Positions 36,521 through 49,655 of a DNA stretch of 64,000 nucleotides are shown here, one piece after another; positions within the stretch are counted from its first letter, which is position 1, and the number at the start of each line of letters is the position of its first letter. The notes under the pieces are model-generated. The model did not search any database. It was not told the origin of the DNA and saw only the letters and a program-made list of their open reading frames with translations. The DNA is taken from assembly GCA_030267565.1 (NCBI GenBank), contig BRXU01000016.1:1630501-1694500 (forward strand). Direction: 5' to 3'. Position numbers and translations under genes: made by a program. Source of the DNA: Pleodorina starrii (Eukaryota; Chlorophyta; Chlorophyceae; Chlamydomonadales; Volvocaceae).

Positions 36521-38403
36521 CAGAGCGACTCACTGACTGACTGACTGGCTCACGGACTGACTGACCGACTGACTGACTGACACGGGAGGGAGTAGTGGGG
36601 CCGTGTTCGATAGTTTGCTACAACGATCGGTTGCTACAACGGCTGTGTGTTGGGGAGGAGGGTAGAGGGGGGAGAGGAGGGCGGCGCCGCAGATGCGCGG
36701 GTTCGGAACACCGGATGCTGGATTGACCCGTGAGTCATCCATCCATCCATCCATCCATCCATCCATCCATCCATCCATCCATCCAACCGCTGCGTTGCAA
36801 GACCCAAATTCCGGAGGTACCGTGCGGTGAAGTGCCGTGCCGTGTGCCTCGGAAAGTGCATGGCCGCCGCCGCTGGCTGGCTGGCGTACTGGCTGGTGGG
36901 CTGGGCTGCATGATTCTCCGACCTTGTTGTCACTTTGATCGCTGCGTCGGAGCTCGTCGGAGCTCGGGGTGGCGGCGAAAAGGAGGAGGGAGCAGGGAGG
37001 AGGCTTCAGATGCGGCCAGGGGATGGCGGGCCAGTGGGGGACCCAGTGGGGGGAAAGGGGTGATTGGGGCTCCTTCACGGGTGCGGGCGCCGAGGAGAGC
37101 GCCGAGGTATGAACGACCCGGAGCTTGCGCTGTTCTGCTTGCACGTTTCTGCTGGTATGATCGAAGATGGGAGGATTGGTGATACGTATGTACGTTCGTA
37201 CAGTGGTGATGGTGGTGGTGGCTGATTGGGGAAGTGACCAGCGATCCGGGGGAAGATGGGTGGGGTCGTGCGCCGGAGCGACGGATGGGGGCGTCGGGGC
37301 GGGGGCCTCCCTGGACGATTGTTTTGGCGGGGGAGTGAGGGAGTGTGTGAGTGGGTGAGGGGAGGAGGGAGGTGGATTGGCGGTGGTCCTGTGCGGGGCG
37401 CGGCGAGTGTGCGTGTGTAATCAACGGTTCATTGGTGCATGGCTCGATGCTTCTATTTCCTGATATCTGGACCATTGCTGATGTGTTTACGCTGATCACA
37501 CATAAGCGGCGTTTGAGCGCACGTCCTTTGGCCTGGGTCCGGGCACAGTGCCCGGCAGGTCCAAGGGAAATGGGATGTACATGGGCTTACGGTAATTAGG
37601 CTTGCGCGCTTCGTGCCGTGACAGTATTGGCCCCATGTAGCAGATTGCCTCCTTCAACGGCTTCCTGTGAGTCAGGATTTACGGGCGTACATGGGCAGGC
37701 ATGGGCTTCGGCAGCTTCGACCTGCCCGCACCTTGCCGTCAACAGCTCATCAGTCCCTTGCTTCCAACAGCGAGCATGCAAACCTATTTGCCGACCTGCC
37801 TTTGCGGTTCGTGCCAAACATCATGTGATGCCGCTTCCGCGCTGTTCGCCTGCGGCTTTCGGAGGCCTGCACGCGCTTAAGCGCTAGTCTTGTTGGTTCG
37901 AAACCTTTGTCCAGCAGGACCATGGTGTTACAGAGGGTACATGTACTATGGAGTCACAATTGTGCGACACCTTGCGACAATTCGATTCATAACCATACAG
38001 GCGCCGTACAAACGGTGCCTGCAGCACGCGTAGCACACCCATGTCACTCCCTAAGGCCCCATCATCGCGGCGTTCACTGCAACGCCTTCGATGAATAGTT
38101 GGTTACAATACTTGACAGAGGTTGTTCTGATCCCCGACTAGCGATTTTTGAACAAGTGAAAAATCAATGCGGTCTGGACTCAAACCATCTGCCTTCGCTT
38201 TGCTTCTGGCATTTTCCTGTAGGCTTTTTCAGTACAGGTCTCTGCGTGAAATTTCACCTCTTTCCTCGCGGTCGTGATTTACTTCAACAAGGCAACGCGC
38301 TCAGTGCCTGCACCTTCAGCGTAGAGCGTCAAGTTGGCACAACTGACATGCCTTAGCATGCCGGGAATGCTTGTTGGGCCTGGTTGGGAGGCGGCCCTTC
38401 AAA
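36521..38403. other. intergenic region between two genes on the plus strand
   Basis: This stretch holds the 3' flank of the aspartyl aminopeptidase gene (with a GACT-rich run just after the stop, a CATC/ATCC microsatellite at 36736-36785 and a probable poly(A) signal at 37416) and the 5' flank of the SUMO protease gene. From about 37430 the composition is less GC-rich. GGTTCGAAACC at 37893-37903 resembles a tRNA B-box but no tRNA fold was found. No gene is seen. Confidence 0.55.
37416..37420 (+). promoter_or_regulatory. probable polyadenylation signal of aspartyl aminopeptidase
   Basis: TGTAA about 900 nt after the stop codon, where GC content drops. It is the first plus-strand copy I find downstream of the gene. 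Confidence 0.35.
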
Positions 38404-41400
38404 ATGGACCTGACTACTTTTCAGCCAACGTCTGAACATCCTGAGTGCGTTAAAAAGGTTTTTGAGGCATCCGTTGATGCGTTATCCACCGACAGACCGC
38501 ACAAGAAATTGCCCCCGGCGGAGTTGCTAGACAAGTTCAAGAAGTCCCTCAACTCCTTGCGGGAATTGCGCAAAAACAGCAATGGCGTTCCACCCGACAA
38601 GATGGAAATTCAACTTAGTCTCTTGGCGACCGAGATACGATTGCGCCAGCTCGACGGGCCCCAGGTGTGTATGGGAACAACGATGGGGTTTCCCGGTGGT
38701 ACAATAGCGCAGCCTGCACACACGGGGAGCCCCCTGGCAATGGCATACGTAAGGAAAATCTTTGTGGATGCACGTAGGTGAAGCAGAATGAAGGCGTGTC
38801 TTGCGAACACGCGCCCAACGTCCCCGGAGGACCTGCTCCAGGCGCAGTCCAAACCGTGGGCGGAGCTGCCCCGGATGCAGTTCACGCCTCTGGCAGAGCT
38901 GCTCCACAGGAGCCGTTGCCGGGAGCATCCGGATTCGTGCTGCCGGGAGCGCAAGAAGCGCGGTTTGTCCGTGCGGGAACACAGGTGCGAGCAGCACGGT
39001 ATTGGCACTCCGCGCTTGCTTGCATCGGGACTTGCTTGCGTTGAGGCTGATCGCCACCCATGACATGACATCGTCTTTCTCGTAGGGACGGACCCAGGGC
39101 TCACGGCAGCTGCAAGGTAATGCTGCAATTGGTTGGTGTTGGCACATACCAGGGGATTGCACCCGCTGTGATTGCACCCGTCGTTTGCCACGTTTGCCTC
39201 CCACGTCGTTTGCCGCTCAGTATATACATGCTCGCCAGCGAAACATCGTACCCCTGCAGACTTATCGTAAATACTCAAGAGGTGTCTTGAGGAAGAGTGT
39301 CACTCGTGACAGCCGCAGCAACGAACTCCAGCTGCAGGCGTCAGCCTTTCGATATTGCAAAATAATGAGTTCCCTTCAGAGTATGGGGGCCGCGAGAACC
39401 TTTCAGAGTATGGGGACCGCGAGAACATGTTCCAGCGGGGAGCTTAGCCCAGGCCCTAGGGTTGCAATCATCAGCGAGATGCCAGTGTCCCTTCCGGGCG
39501 CAGTGCAAGGGGCGTGTGCAGCGTGGGCGTGCAACTCACTAATAAGTGCCTGTCTTGGTGGGTCGAAACATCCGGCGTGTTGCTCAAGCAGGCGCGCAGA
39601 AGCAACAGCTGCCATTCCAGCGGGTGGACACCCAGGCGGCAGTGCGGGCGGCAGGTGGGTGTCCGGTTTTGTGGGTCAGGGTCCGTAGTCCTAAGCTGCG
39701 CCTGCTTTCAGGACTACTGTGCAGACACGCCAGCCATTGGTGCGTATCCTTTGCATCTGCACGCAAGTTGTCCTCCCAGGTAAATGCAGCGCACGTGAAG
39801 TGATTAGCAACTGTGCGCCCTCCCCGTGCGGGGTGCAGGTGCAGGGGCGAGCCGGGCTGCGGCGGGGCCGAGCATGGAGAGGCCACAAGCGCAGAAGCAA
39901 CAGAAGACGCAGGCTGGGGCCGAGGGATTGCATCAACTGACGGTGGGTGTTGCTTTGGGCTTCCAATCATTAGGGGGTGACAAACAATGGTTACATAACA
40001 GCGGAAGATGGTCTTTTGTCCCAACGCTGCGTGTGCCTTCACCCTCGACACCTCTCCTCTTTTGCACTGTTGCCCCGGATGAACCCAATGATGGGGACAC
40101 AGGTGCCCAGGGTGAAGGCAACTGCAGCCGGCGCGGCTGCTGGTCCGCCCGGAAGGCCAATACCTCGGTATTTCCCGGCGGACAACTTCTACGGAGGCAG
40201 AGGCGGCGCTGGCGGCGGTGGCCCCCTGACACGCAACGCAGACGCCGCTGCTAAAAGCGCCGCGCAGCAGCAGCTGAATCTGAGCCAGGTCGCCAAAACC
40301 AGGCGGGGGCAGCAATTTCCGCAGCTGCAGGAGGACCCGGGCCCCAAGCGGTTGACCTCCGATGCAGACAATGAGAACTCGCAGCTGTTGGGACCGCGGC
40401 CGCGGGCAGCAGGCGGGGCGAGGCAACGGCGCCGGCACTCAGCGCCGGTTGAGCCGGAGGACAAGGCACGTGTCGTGCTCGCGGGCTTGGTCTCCTGCCG
40501 GTAGCTGCACTGCGGGGGCTCGAGTTTCGGACCTGGGAGTGGGTACCGAGCACGGCTGCGAAGCCCCGAATAGTTATAGGGCTGATACTAAGCCAGGCGG
40601 CCAGGCGATGCCGTTCTAACGGCACCGTTTGATGACGTGACGCTCAGCCTGTCAGTCGCCGATTTCATCAGCAGTTGCATGTTTCCTCCGCAGGCCGTCG
40701 TGGAGACCACTCTTGTTACGATAATCCGATGGACCTGCGAATCTAGCAGATGTTGGATACCTGTGGAGCGACCGGCCGCTGCTGCACGTATGTCTGTGAC
40801 CTGGTCGTGGCGATGTTCGTGTTGGCAAGCCGCTTCCCCTCGCACGCTTCCCGCCCCTTCTCGCAGGAGCCCATTGACCTGGCGGACAGCAGCGATGACG
40901 AGGCCGGTGCCGGGCCAGACGCCGATGCCGGGCAGCGAGCGAAGACAGGTAGCAGGGCTGGGCCAGGCCCGTCCGCAGCAGCAGCACGGCCGGTAACGCG
41001 GCAGTCCGCGGCCGGCCCGGTGACACGGCAGAATTCCCGCGACTTCCAGAGCCTGGCCGTCCGGCTGGCGGGCGTGAAGTGCTGCTACCCGCCCGAGGGT
41101 GGCAAGCACAGCGTGGAAGTTGCCGCGGAGGACCTGGCGCGGCTGGAGAAGGGCGAGTTCCTGAACGACACGTGCATCGACTTCTACATCAAGTACGTAC
41201 TGTTTTTTTTGCGATGGCGATACCGTACCAGGCTGCAGACGCTTGAGATGCACAGACCGCTCCCTTGACACACGCAAGGACCGCAGGCTCATAGGCGTAA
41301 AATAATAACCTCTTCAGTTCCTGGGATGGCGGGCTGGGGCTGCCGTTTGGCATTGAGTTCGGAGGAAGCGAAGGGATTTTAGAAAGGAATCGCAGGCAAA

Positions 41401-44400
41401 ATTATTGTGCATTGTGCAGATGCAAAGTCACGTGTTGCCGTTGGCCAGCCATGCAGGCGCGCTTGGACGTGAGCACTACTGGTGCATCAGTGCAAACAAT
41501 GGCTGGTCTTAGGGTGCCCTGCGGGGGAGGGGGAGAGAACGCAGGAACCGACCGGGCAGCGCCTTACGCTCTGCGCGACTTTCTGTCCCCCTTTCTGCGG
41601 CTGTGCACCGCAATGGCCGCGTCGGCTCTTCCCCTGCCTCCCCGCGGGTGGCCTCCAGGCACATCCAGCACAACCTGCCGAAGGAGCTGCAGGCGCGGTA
41701 CCATTTCTTCAACTCGTTCTTTCTCAAGAAGCTGCAGGAGAAGGCGCCCTCCAAGGGCGGCACCAGGTGCTCCAAGGCGGAGATGGTTCGCCAGAACCAC
41801 GAGCGAGTCAAGAAGTGGACTAAGGTGGGTACCTGGGCATGCCCCCGGCGCGGGCCTTGCGCGGGCGCAGAGGCCGGTCTGGCAAGGACCTTATCTGTGC
41901 GTGGGTGTCAATAGTCAATGCATATGCGTGAGCGATGTCGGCCTGGTGTGGCCAAGCGGTGAATTCGCCCATGTGGGGAGGCAGAGGAGTCTGCGACGCG
42001 CCTGGACCGCGCCGCTTGCCGCGGCATTACAGCTGAATGCTTCGGGGTGATTTCGCATGATAGCTTTATGCTTCGGCCGCGGTGATGTTCTTCGGGCCGT
42101 GCAACGGCAACGCCCCTAACGCCGTCCCCTCGCCTCCGTCCCTCGACATCTTCATGACATCCCCCCCCCCGCACCGTCGCTCGCCCCCCGCTACACGCGC
42201 GCCGCATCGCGCAACTCGCAACTCGCTCGCGGCCGCTCCTGGACTCGTCGCCCTACAGCACGTGGATATCTTCTCCAAGGACTACATCTTCGTACCTATC
42301 CACGGCTACCTGCACTGGTCGCTGGTGCTCATCTGCCACCCGGGCAACGTGGTGAACGAGGTGCCGGCCTACATTGCGCCGGGGGGCGCGGACGGCACGG
42401 CGGCGCGACCCGGGGCTGCGGGCGGCGGCGCGCCGCTGCTGCTGCACTTGGACTCGCTCGACGGTAAGCCAGCTAAGGGAGCCAGAAGCTTAGAAGTAAT
42501 GTTGCTCTGCAGCGGTTGGCATTGATGGCGTCGCGAAATAGGCGGCCGCAGGACCGACCTGTAGCGGCGCCGCGTGCATGGCGCAATGTTTTTCGCTCGC
42601 GCTACCTTCCGACCCTGGCAAGTGCCAGCTCTTGACCAGCTCCAGGGAGCTGTTCCCGGTCATTCTGCGGGGCGGTTTGCGCTCGTGCGTAAATTGGTTG
42701 TCGCCCGTATGCTGCCCCGACGAACATGGCCCTTGTAGGCAACCACGCGCCGCGTGAGATCTTTGATGCGCTCCGGGGCTACCTTGAGCACGAGTGGGCG
42801 CAGAAGGCGGCCGAGGACACGCAGGACTCGGTGCCTCGGCGCTGGGCGGAGCGCTGGCGGGCTGCCGGCCAGGAGCCGCCGCGCGTGCACTTCGGCGTGG
42901 ACACGCTGCACGGGCTGAGCATGGCGGCGCGGCTGCCCAAGCAAGACAACCACACGGACTGCGGCTTGTTTCTGCTGTCGTACATGGACTTCTTCGTCGC
43001 CGCCAGCCCGCGGTGCATCGTGTTGAACGGCGCGAGCAAGGCGAACAGTGAGTGCCGAACGGGGATTTGATGTGTCCCAATGCTGGGTGTGTTTCGTTAC
43101 GTGCCGCTGACTGCTGGCCTGCTCGGCTTGGCTGTCTCCCAGCTTCTTACGGAGCGCCAACACGCCGAGGATTCGCCCAGGCCCAGGCCCAGGCTGAGGC
43201 CTATTGGTATTTGGTAATCCCCGCGCTACCCCTTGTTGGGCCTAGCGAGCTCAGCCTCGTCGCCATCTGCCCTCCACTGCCGTCACACGCGGGTCAAGGC
43301 ATCGTCGCCTCCGCTGCAGTGGAGAACCCGTGTGGTGCCGACTCTCCATCGCATGTTCGTGCCTCCCTACTTTCGTCCTCAAGCCGCCGCACTACCTGGC
43401 ACTCGCTCTCTGCGCCTCCGCCTGGCTCTCCCATCGCCCGCATCTGCAATGACACGCCCGCCCCCGGGGGCCCCACCTGCGCCTGCGCCGCCGCAGACGT
43501 CTACCCGCTGGACCCGGAGTCGGGCGCCGCTGACTCGAAGACGCTGATGCAGAAGGACTGGTTCAAGAAGTGCAACGCCGCCCGGCTGCGTGACCACCTG
43601 CGCGCGCTCATCTGCGGCTACATGCTGGAGCGCATGCCGCCGGAGGACGAGCGGCGCGGCGCGGCGCAGTGCGTCGTGGACGACTACGACAAGAGGCCCT
43701 GCAAGTGGGTTGGGTTGGGTTGGGTTGGGTACGGTGGGGACTGGGCAGGGGTGAGGCAGTCTCTTAGGTGCCACGCCGGCGCCGGGAGACGCATAATATG
43801 GTCCCGCGTGCGAGTCCTGGCCAGCCACATACGCGCCCACCTGTGGGCTCAGGCCGCCACCATTAGACACGCGCGGCCGGCTGATCCCCGCGCGTTGCCG
43901 TTTAGCCCTGTTAGCGCATGCGGTTATCGCCCGCCTGTCCTCGCCATTTGTCCCGGCTTTTGCTGCAGGTTGGGGGAGCGCTATCTGGCGCCGGCAGTGT
44001 ACCTCAAGTACGTGACGGAGCAGCCCCTGGAGCCCGAGCCGCCCGACGAGGACGTCATCTCCAGCGGCTCGGCCGGCGAGGTGCGCCCTTTGAAGGGGTT
44101 GCGGTTGCGGGTTGTCGAGAAGGCTGTGGGTGGTCGTTTACGGGCGAGATGCGTGCGTGTGTGAAGGTTTGCCGGAAGCTGAGCAAAAGAAGCGCAGAAC
44201 ACAGAAAACGAACTACAACAACGTGTGCGCAGTCGTTCTGCGTGTTCTTGTTCCCGCGTTCACGGATGATGCCCTCAGCGCTTCCGCGCGACCAGCGAGC
44301 CCCGCAGCACCCGCAGGCATCCGTCCTTGGCCTTCGCGCCAGGGCGCGTCGGATTGCATGCTTGCCTTGTGGTACGTGTTGAGCGGGTCGGCGTTTTGGG

Positions 44401-46946
44401 TGGGCTGACGTGTCCGCGCGCTGCCCTGCGTGCGCAGGAACACATCGAGGACGCCAAAGACGTGCTCCAGAGCCGCCGCGTGACGCGGGCGGCCGTCAAG
44501 CAGAAGGGCATCGAGCTGACCGGGGCGATCCCGTTCAAGGCGGCTGCCAACAAGCGGCGCAAGGTGAGAGCTGCGCCCAAGCGGGGTGCCTGATTGGTTT
44601 GGTGGCTTTGGCGCGGGCCCGAAAGCCACAGCGTCCGTGTCGGTGCTGCCCCTTCACAGCTGCAAAGACGTTCGGTGATAATAATAAGGTCCTTTCCGGC
44701 ATTCCGTATCCCGCGCAGGTCCAGGAGACCGCTGCTGGAGACGCTGGACACGCGTCTCAATCCGCCGGAGGCAACAATGAGTCGGTCGTCGACCTCTCGA
44801 GCCCGGACAAGGCCGCGAACGCCTCCCAGCTGGCCGAGCAGCCAGCGGCGGGGACGACCGACGGGGCCGCGGAGGGCGAGGTGCCACCCAGCGGCGGCGG
44901 CGGCAGCGGAGAGCGGGGAGCCCTGGGCGACGAGGACGATGGCGATGAGGTGGAGGTGTTGGACTCGGATTCTTTGCCGATCGCCCAGCTGGGTGCGGAG
45001 CCGTCGCAGGAGGCGCTCCAGGTGGCGGCAAGCGGCGGCGGCGGCAAGGATGGGTGAGTTGGTTGTTTACTCCTGGTTGGCTTCCGATTCTGTACCATGC
45101 AAGGCGGATCCGAGGCGTGGGGTGCTTCACGTTCCTGCCGAGTGCTCCGCAATACCGGTATACTCCCCCTTGCGCGCGCGCCTTAGTGAAGTAGGAACAT
45201 TAGGGTTTGCTGCGCTGGGGTTTTGCTGTTTCCTGAGGGATGTAAACCCAGCACTGCCTCGTACATGCTTTGTGCTGCAGCGCACCAGAGCGTCAAGCGG
45301 CAGCTGATCTGTGCTTTCGTTAACCGCAAGCCCCTTTATTCGGGTATCACCGTGGTACAGGACGAACGGGCCCCCGCCCAAGCGGCGCAAGCTCGAGGCG
45401 ATGAAGGCAACTGCCCTAGCAGTGCAAGGTGCGGCGTGACCATTATCTTTACGGAGTGACCTGGCCTTGGATCAGGTTAGGTGTTGGCAACGCAGCACAT
45501 TTCTGTTGGCATGGCCGTCCGTCACTGGCGTGTTTGCGCGAGGCACTCCGCTGCTGAGGGTCTGAGGAGATGTAATCCAGATACTGACCCTCATCGCGCC
45601 GTCATGTGCCAAACCAACGTTAAGGATCCCAGCCCTGCAGCTGTAGCTGCTTCCCTGCGATAACGCTTACCCGCCAGGCTCCTGCGGTTGGAATTAGGCG
45701 GCTGCTAAACCCTTGTCTGTCTAGCCTGTACGGCTAGCAACCGGTGTGAAAACCGGTTTCCCTGGTAATCATCGCATCCTAAACCCTACCTGATTTGCCC
45801 TACCCCCTTCCCTACCTGATTTGCACGGGTTTCGCAGACGCAGCTGCCGATAAGGTGGTCGTCGACGAGGTCCCCAGCGACGAGCACCAGGCGGCGGCGG
45901 GCGTCCCTGGAGAGGGGGCAGCAGCTACCGAGGGGGAGGACGGTGACGCCGACGGCTACGAGCCGGGCAAGCAGGCGCGCCACCGGCAGCGGAGGCGGAG
46001 GCGGAAGACGAGGCGCGATGTAGAGGAGGAAGGTCAGGAACCCATTGCGCTGGACGTGGACGGCAGTGATTCCGGCGAAGAGGAGAAGACGGCGGCGCCA
46101 GCTGAAAATTCCAACCCCGCGCCGCAGTCGTCCCAGGAGGACCCGGAGACGCTGCCGGGGCGCCGGCGCGCGGCGGCCGCCTCGCGCCAGGCGCCGCCTG
46201 ATGCAGTGGCGGCGGAGGGAGGAGTCTCGGCGGCCGGCTCTGGCCAAGCTGGCCGTGAGGGCGCCATGACCGGGCGTGTGGCTAGGCCTTCTGCGGGCAG
46301 GCTCTGCCGCAAGACCAAGAGGGCTGGTGGTGGGGCATGCGCTGGTGCTGCGTCCAGCGGGGGCGGTCCGGCTGAGGGGGCGGGCGCAGAGATGGATCCG
46401 GAGCAGGCGCCGCATGTGATCGCGAGTGCGGCGGCCAACGCGCCGGAGCCGTCACACAGCGGCGATGGCGCCGCGGCGCCGAGCGGCGCGGCCGTGGCAG
46501 GCCAGCACGACCTCCTCGGGAGCCCGCAGGCAGCCTTGAGCCATGACATGGAGCCGCCTCTGGACGGCTTTGTCCCCGGAGAGATTGTCGACGAAGACGC
46601 TGATGGCGACGCCGACGCAAATCCGCCGTGGGTATCCGATCGTGCGGAAAAGCTGCGCGCCGAGGCGGGTGACTTCTACGAGTTCCGGGCCAGCGACGAC
46701 GAGCAGGACGACGACTTTGTCAGCAGTGGCGACGAGGAGCGGTTGACGTCACATGTGGGGACAGGAGGCTCGGGGCGGCGGCAGCAGCGGCAGCAGCAGC
46801 AGGAGCCTTCTGGGCATCCAGCAGGCCGCCACTCGCCACAGCCGCCCGCCGCCAGCACGGCGGTGGGGCCGACCACTGACGCACATGGGACATCCCAGAC
46901 ACGGAACGGCGTACCGCCCCTCCTGGCCCGGGTTGGGTGCGGCTGA
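38404..46946 (+). CDS. ULP/SENP-type SUMO protease (peptidase C48) with long acidic tail
   Basis: Cysteine protease that matures SUMO or removes it from proteins, probably nuclear. Exons: 38404-38664, 38778-38984, 39086-39116, 39589-39654, 39839-39942, 40103-40465, 40867-41192, 41659-41824, 42259-42463, 42739-43047, 43497-43704, 43969-44080, 44438-44563, 44719-45053, 45361-45428, 45838-46946; every phase fits, about 1,331 residues. The catalytic domain (about 430-720) has FLNDTCIDFYIK, FFNSFFLKKL, the catalytic His527 in YLHWSL, Asp573 in LHLDSL, Gln645 in PKQDN and Cys651 in HTDCGLFLLSY. LNDxxIDFYIK and the split domain point to the ULP2/SENP6-7 branch. A short exon encodes an NLS-like PPPKRRKLEAMK. 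The tail is acidic, Ala/Gly-rich and has another basic run (RQRRRRRKTRR). N-terminal exons 2-6 are low complexity and less certain; exon 6 seems to use a GC donor (AAG/GCACGT). Confidence 0.88.
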
Positions 46947-49655
46947 GGCCGGGTCCGCCGCCCGAAGGCGTTGATCTGGGGACGCCGAGAGGCGTAAGCT
47001 GCGGTTGCTTCAGACAGATGGGCAGGATGGCGGCAGCTGGAGACATATATGGGTTCACGCTGTGTTGGCTTCCCTACGTTTTTGCATGCATTGCCCTTCC
47101 GGCGTATCGCTCCAGTATGTATTTATCGCCCGTCTGCGTATTTCATCGCGCTAACAGAGGCGGCCGTGTCAAGAGCCTAACTTGAACGGGGTGTGCAACC
47201 GAGGCTCAACAAGCTAGGATTGCGAGGCAGCTGCTTCGGCTCGTAGGGTAGGGGTTTCGCTGAGTACATGACTGGGGTGGGGGTTGAGCACGGACGGACT
47301 GCAGCAGGGGCTGCGGCATCACCACTCTTCCCCAGTGGAATGACCGTATTGGCTGTTCGGGACGGTCTCGGTTCTCTTAAGAGCCGGGGTTCAGGAGTTA
47401 CGAGGTTCTGCTTGGTGCCTCACCGCCGCGTACCGTATTCACAGGTGATACGCCGAATCGCGTTGCGGATGGGCGCTGCATGCAGGCGCGAGCAGGTCAG
47501 GCACCCCGCGGCATGCTGCACACCTGTGCCCGCACTGCTTTCCTGCCACACCGTTGTCCAAGTGGCATGTAACCACTCTACCACTGAGACGTCAGACTGG
47601 CTGTGTACACGCCGTCAGACTAGGGGTTTGCACCACACCGCCCGAGTGCCACACGCGCCACGCGCTCATCTGCCAGTGCGCGCATCCAATCAGCACAGCT
47701 TGGCGCTACACCATCCAGTGCCTTGGCCCGCCGTCACCAATAACAGGGCCACACGGGCAACAACTCCGTCAAGGCGACACCATCCTTGCAATCCCTCGCT
47801 GCACCACGCCACATTGCTCCTGGGAGTTTCCCCCTTGGTGGCCCGCCCGCCAAGAGCCCCCTCGTGCAGCACACACGCCGCACGGTTTTTTTGTTTAAGG
47901 GTGCTGAAGGCCTGCCCCAGTCAGGCGCTTCTGAGGGCATTTTCCAACGTCGGTAGGTCCGGACGCACGCGGGCACACGCGAGCAGGCACGCAGCTGGCG
48001 TGCTGCCTGTGTTGCGCGTGTGTCAAGCCTTCCCCCACCTGCCGACCGCAGCCCTGCCCCGGCGGCATCATCGGTGGAACGACGACGGGAAAACAGAGAC
48101 ACGGGCCTCGAGAAAGGGCTTAAGGGTTGGGGGACGGGGGCATCCCGCTCCGTCGGACCGCCAGGGACGGGGAACAAAGTCACACTGTCAACAAACCAGA
48201 CCAGTAGCCACGATGAGTTGCATAACAGGCGCCGCTCTACACCCCGGATGCCGTAAAGTAATGATAGGCCCCAAGACTGTGCAACCACGGCCACCCACCG
48301 CGGAGCCACTGAACAGGCGTTAGGGTTTGAAGTACCGTAGCTGGGAGTTAAATATCAACGTCCACGAAATGGCCATTGGCGCATCTGAAGGGGAAAATTG
48401 TAGCGCAAAGTAGTGCTGAACAGTGTCATACCGAAGTGTCGTTCAGCGTAGGTACGACATGAGCATGGCATGTGCTCGTACCTACCCAAAGCCTCCGGCC
48501 CCGGACGCCCCGATCCTTAAAAGCACCCCAGGCGCCCGCCACGTGCCCCCCCTGCCCGGACGACCCCCGACCCCGCACCGGATACACCTCCCTCTCAAGA
48601 ATGAATCCGCGTTGTGGACACTGACCGACCAGCGAGCGGCAAAATCGCAGTTCTAGCAACAGCAGAGCAAAGTTCGAATACGACCGCACTGACATGTACG
48701 GAAACCGAGGCGACAGGATACCTATAGCCTGCCTGCCTTCTATACGCGCACGAACGCGCGCGTGCATGTGTGCATGCACGGGCCCCCCTGTTCTCTTCTC
48801 CCCCCTTGGGGCTTCAGCCCCAAGCTGCGCCCGCCCCCTACAAACGATTGGCCACGCGCGCGCGTGGGATCCCTTGACGCCCGCCCCATACCCATACCGA
48901 TATCAGTGAAGACCTGCATCCGGTCACCTCGCCCGCAAGCCGTCCGCATTCTGACCGCCTCTCCCCCGCGCGCACACACACCCACAGCTGCAAGCTCTGG
49001 GCCCGCCGGCTGGCCGCAGCGCATCCCATCCGCCCGCCTGTAACCGCGGCGGCACGGCGGGGTCCCGCCTGCGCGATATGGGTGCGTGTGTGTCAACATG
49101 ATCCTCTCAAAAGTAGAGCCGCGCCTCGCTCGCTGAACAGCTATAGCCAGGGCTCAGGCTTCGCCAGACACATACAACACGCATCTCAACACGCGCGCAC
49201 AACAACGCACACGCACACGCGCGCGCCTCAACGCCTGCACACACGCGCGCCAAATTGCCTGCACACGCTCTCCCCTCGCATGTAGCCACACACACACACA
49301 CACGCTCGCGCGCGCACTTTCGCCTCTCCTTGTGGCGGCTGGCACCAGCCTCTTTTGTCTCTCCCTCCCTCCTTCCCTCCCGCTGCAAAAGACTTCCCGC
49401 TCCCACACCGCCTCCTGCCTCTGCTTCATGCATCTCCCTCCTCGCACCTCGCTTCCTGCAGCACACGTTAGCACCCAAGCTTTCCTGTGCCACCACCACC
49501 TCCACCACCAACACCAACACCTCCCACCACCACCACCGGAAACCTCCCAGACGCCGGCCAGCCCCCGGATTCGTAGCTACCGGCCTCATGAACCAGCAGA
49601 GAAACGGTCGCCTCCTCCAGCCCCAGGTCCCCGCCAGGGGGGCGATGCGTCGGCC
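46947..49655. other. intergenic region between convergent genes
   Basis: 2.7 kb of 3' flank shared by the SUMO protease (plus) and cyclase (minus) genes. It has a probable plus-strand poly(A) signal at 47568-47572 and CA/CG-rich simple sequence at 49165-49320. A 351-residue plus frame at 47268-48323 shows no recognisable feature. I find no clear minus-strand TGTAA for the cyclase. Confidence 0.55.
47568..47572 (+). promoter_or_regulatory. probable polyadenylation signal of the SUMO protease gene
   Basis: TGTAA within GGCATGTAACCAC, about 620 nt after the stop codon. Assigned by motif and distance. Confidence 0.4.

Noticed and set aside
37893..37903. tRNA B-box-like GGTTCGAAACC
   Set aside because: No acceptor stem, D-arm or anticodon arm could be folded around it.
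47268..48323. 351-residue plus-strand frame
   Set aside because: No recognisable features, no splice context, and it lies in the 3' flank between two convergent genes with a likely poly(A) signal inside.
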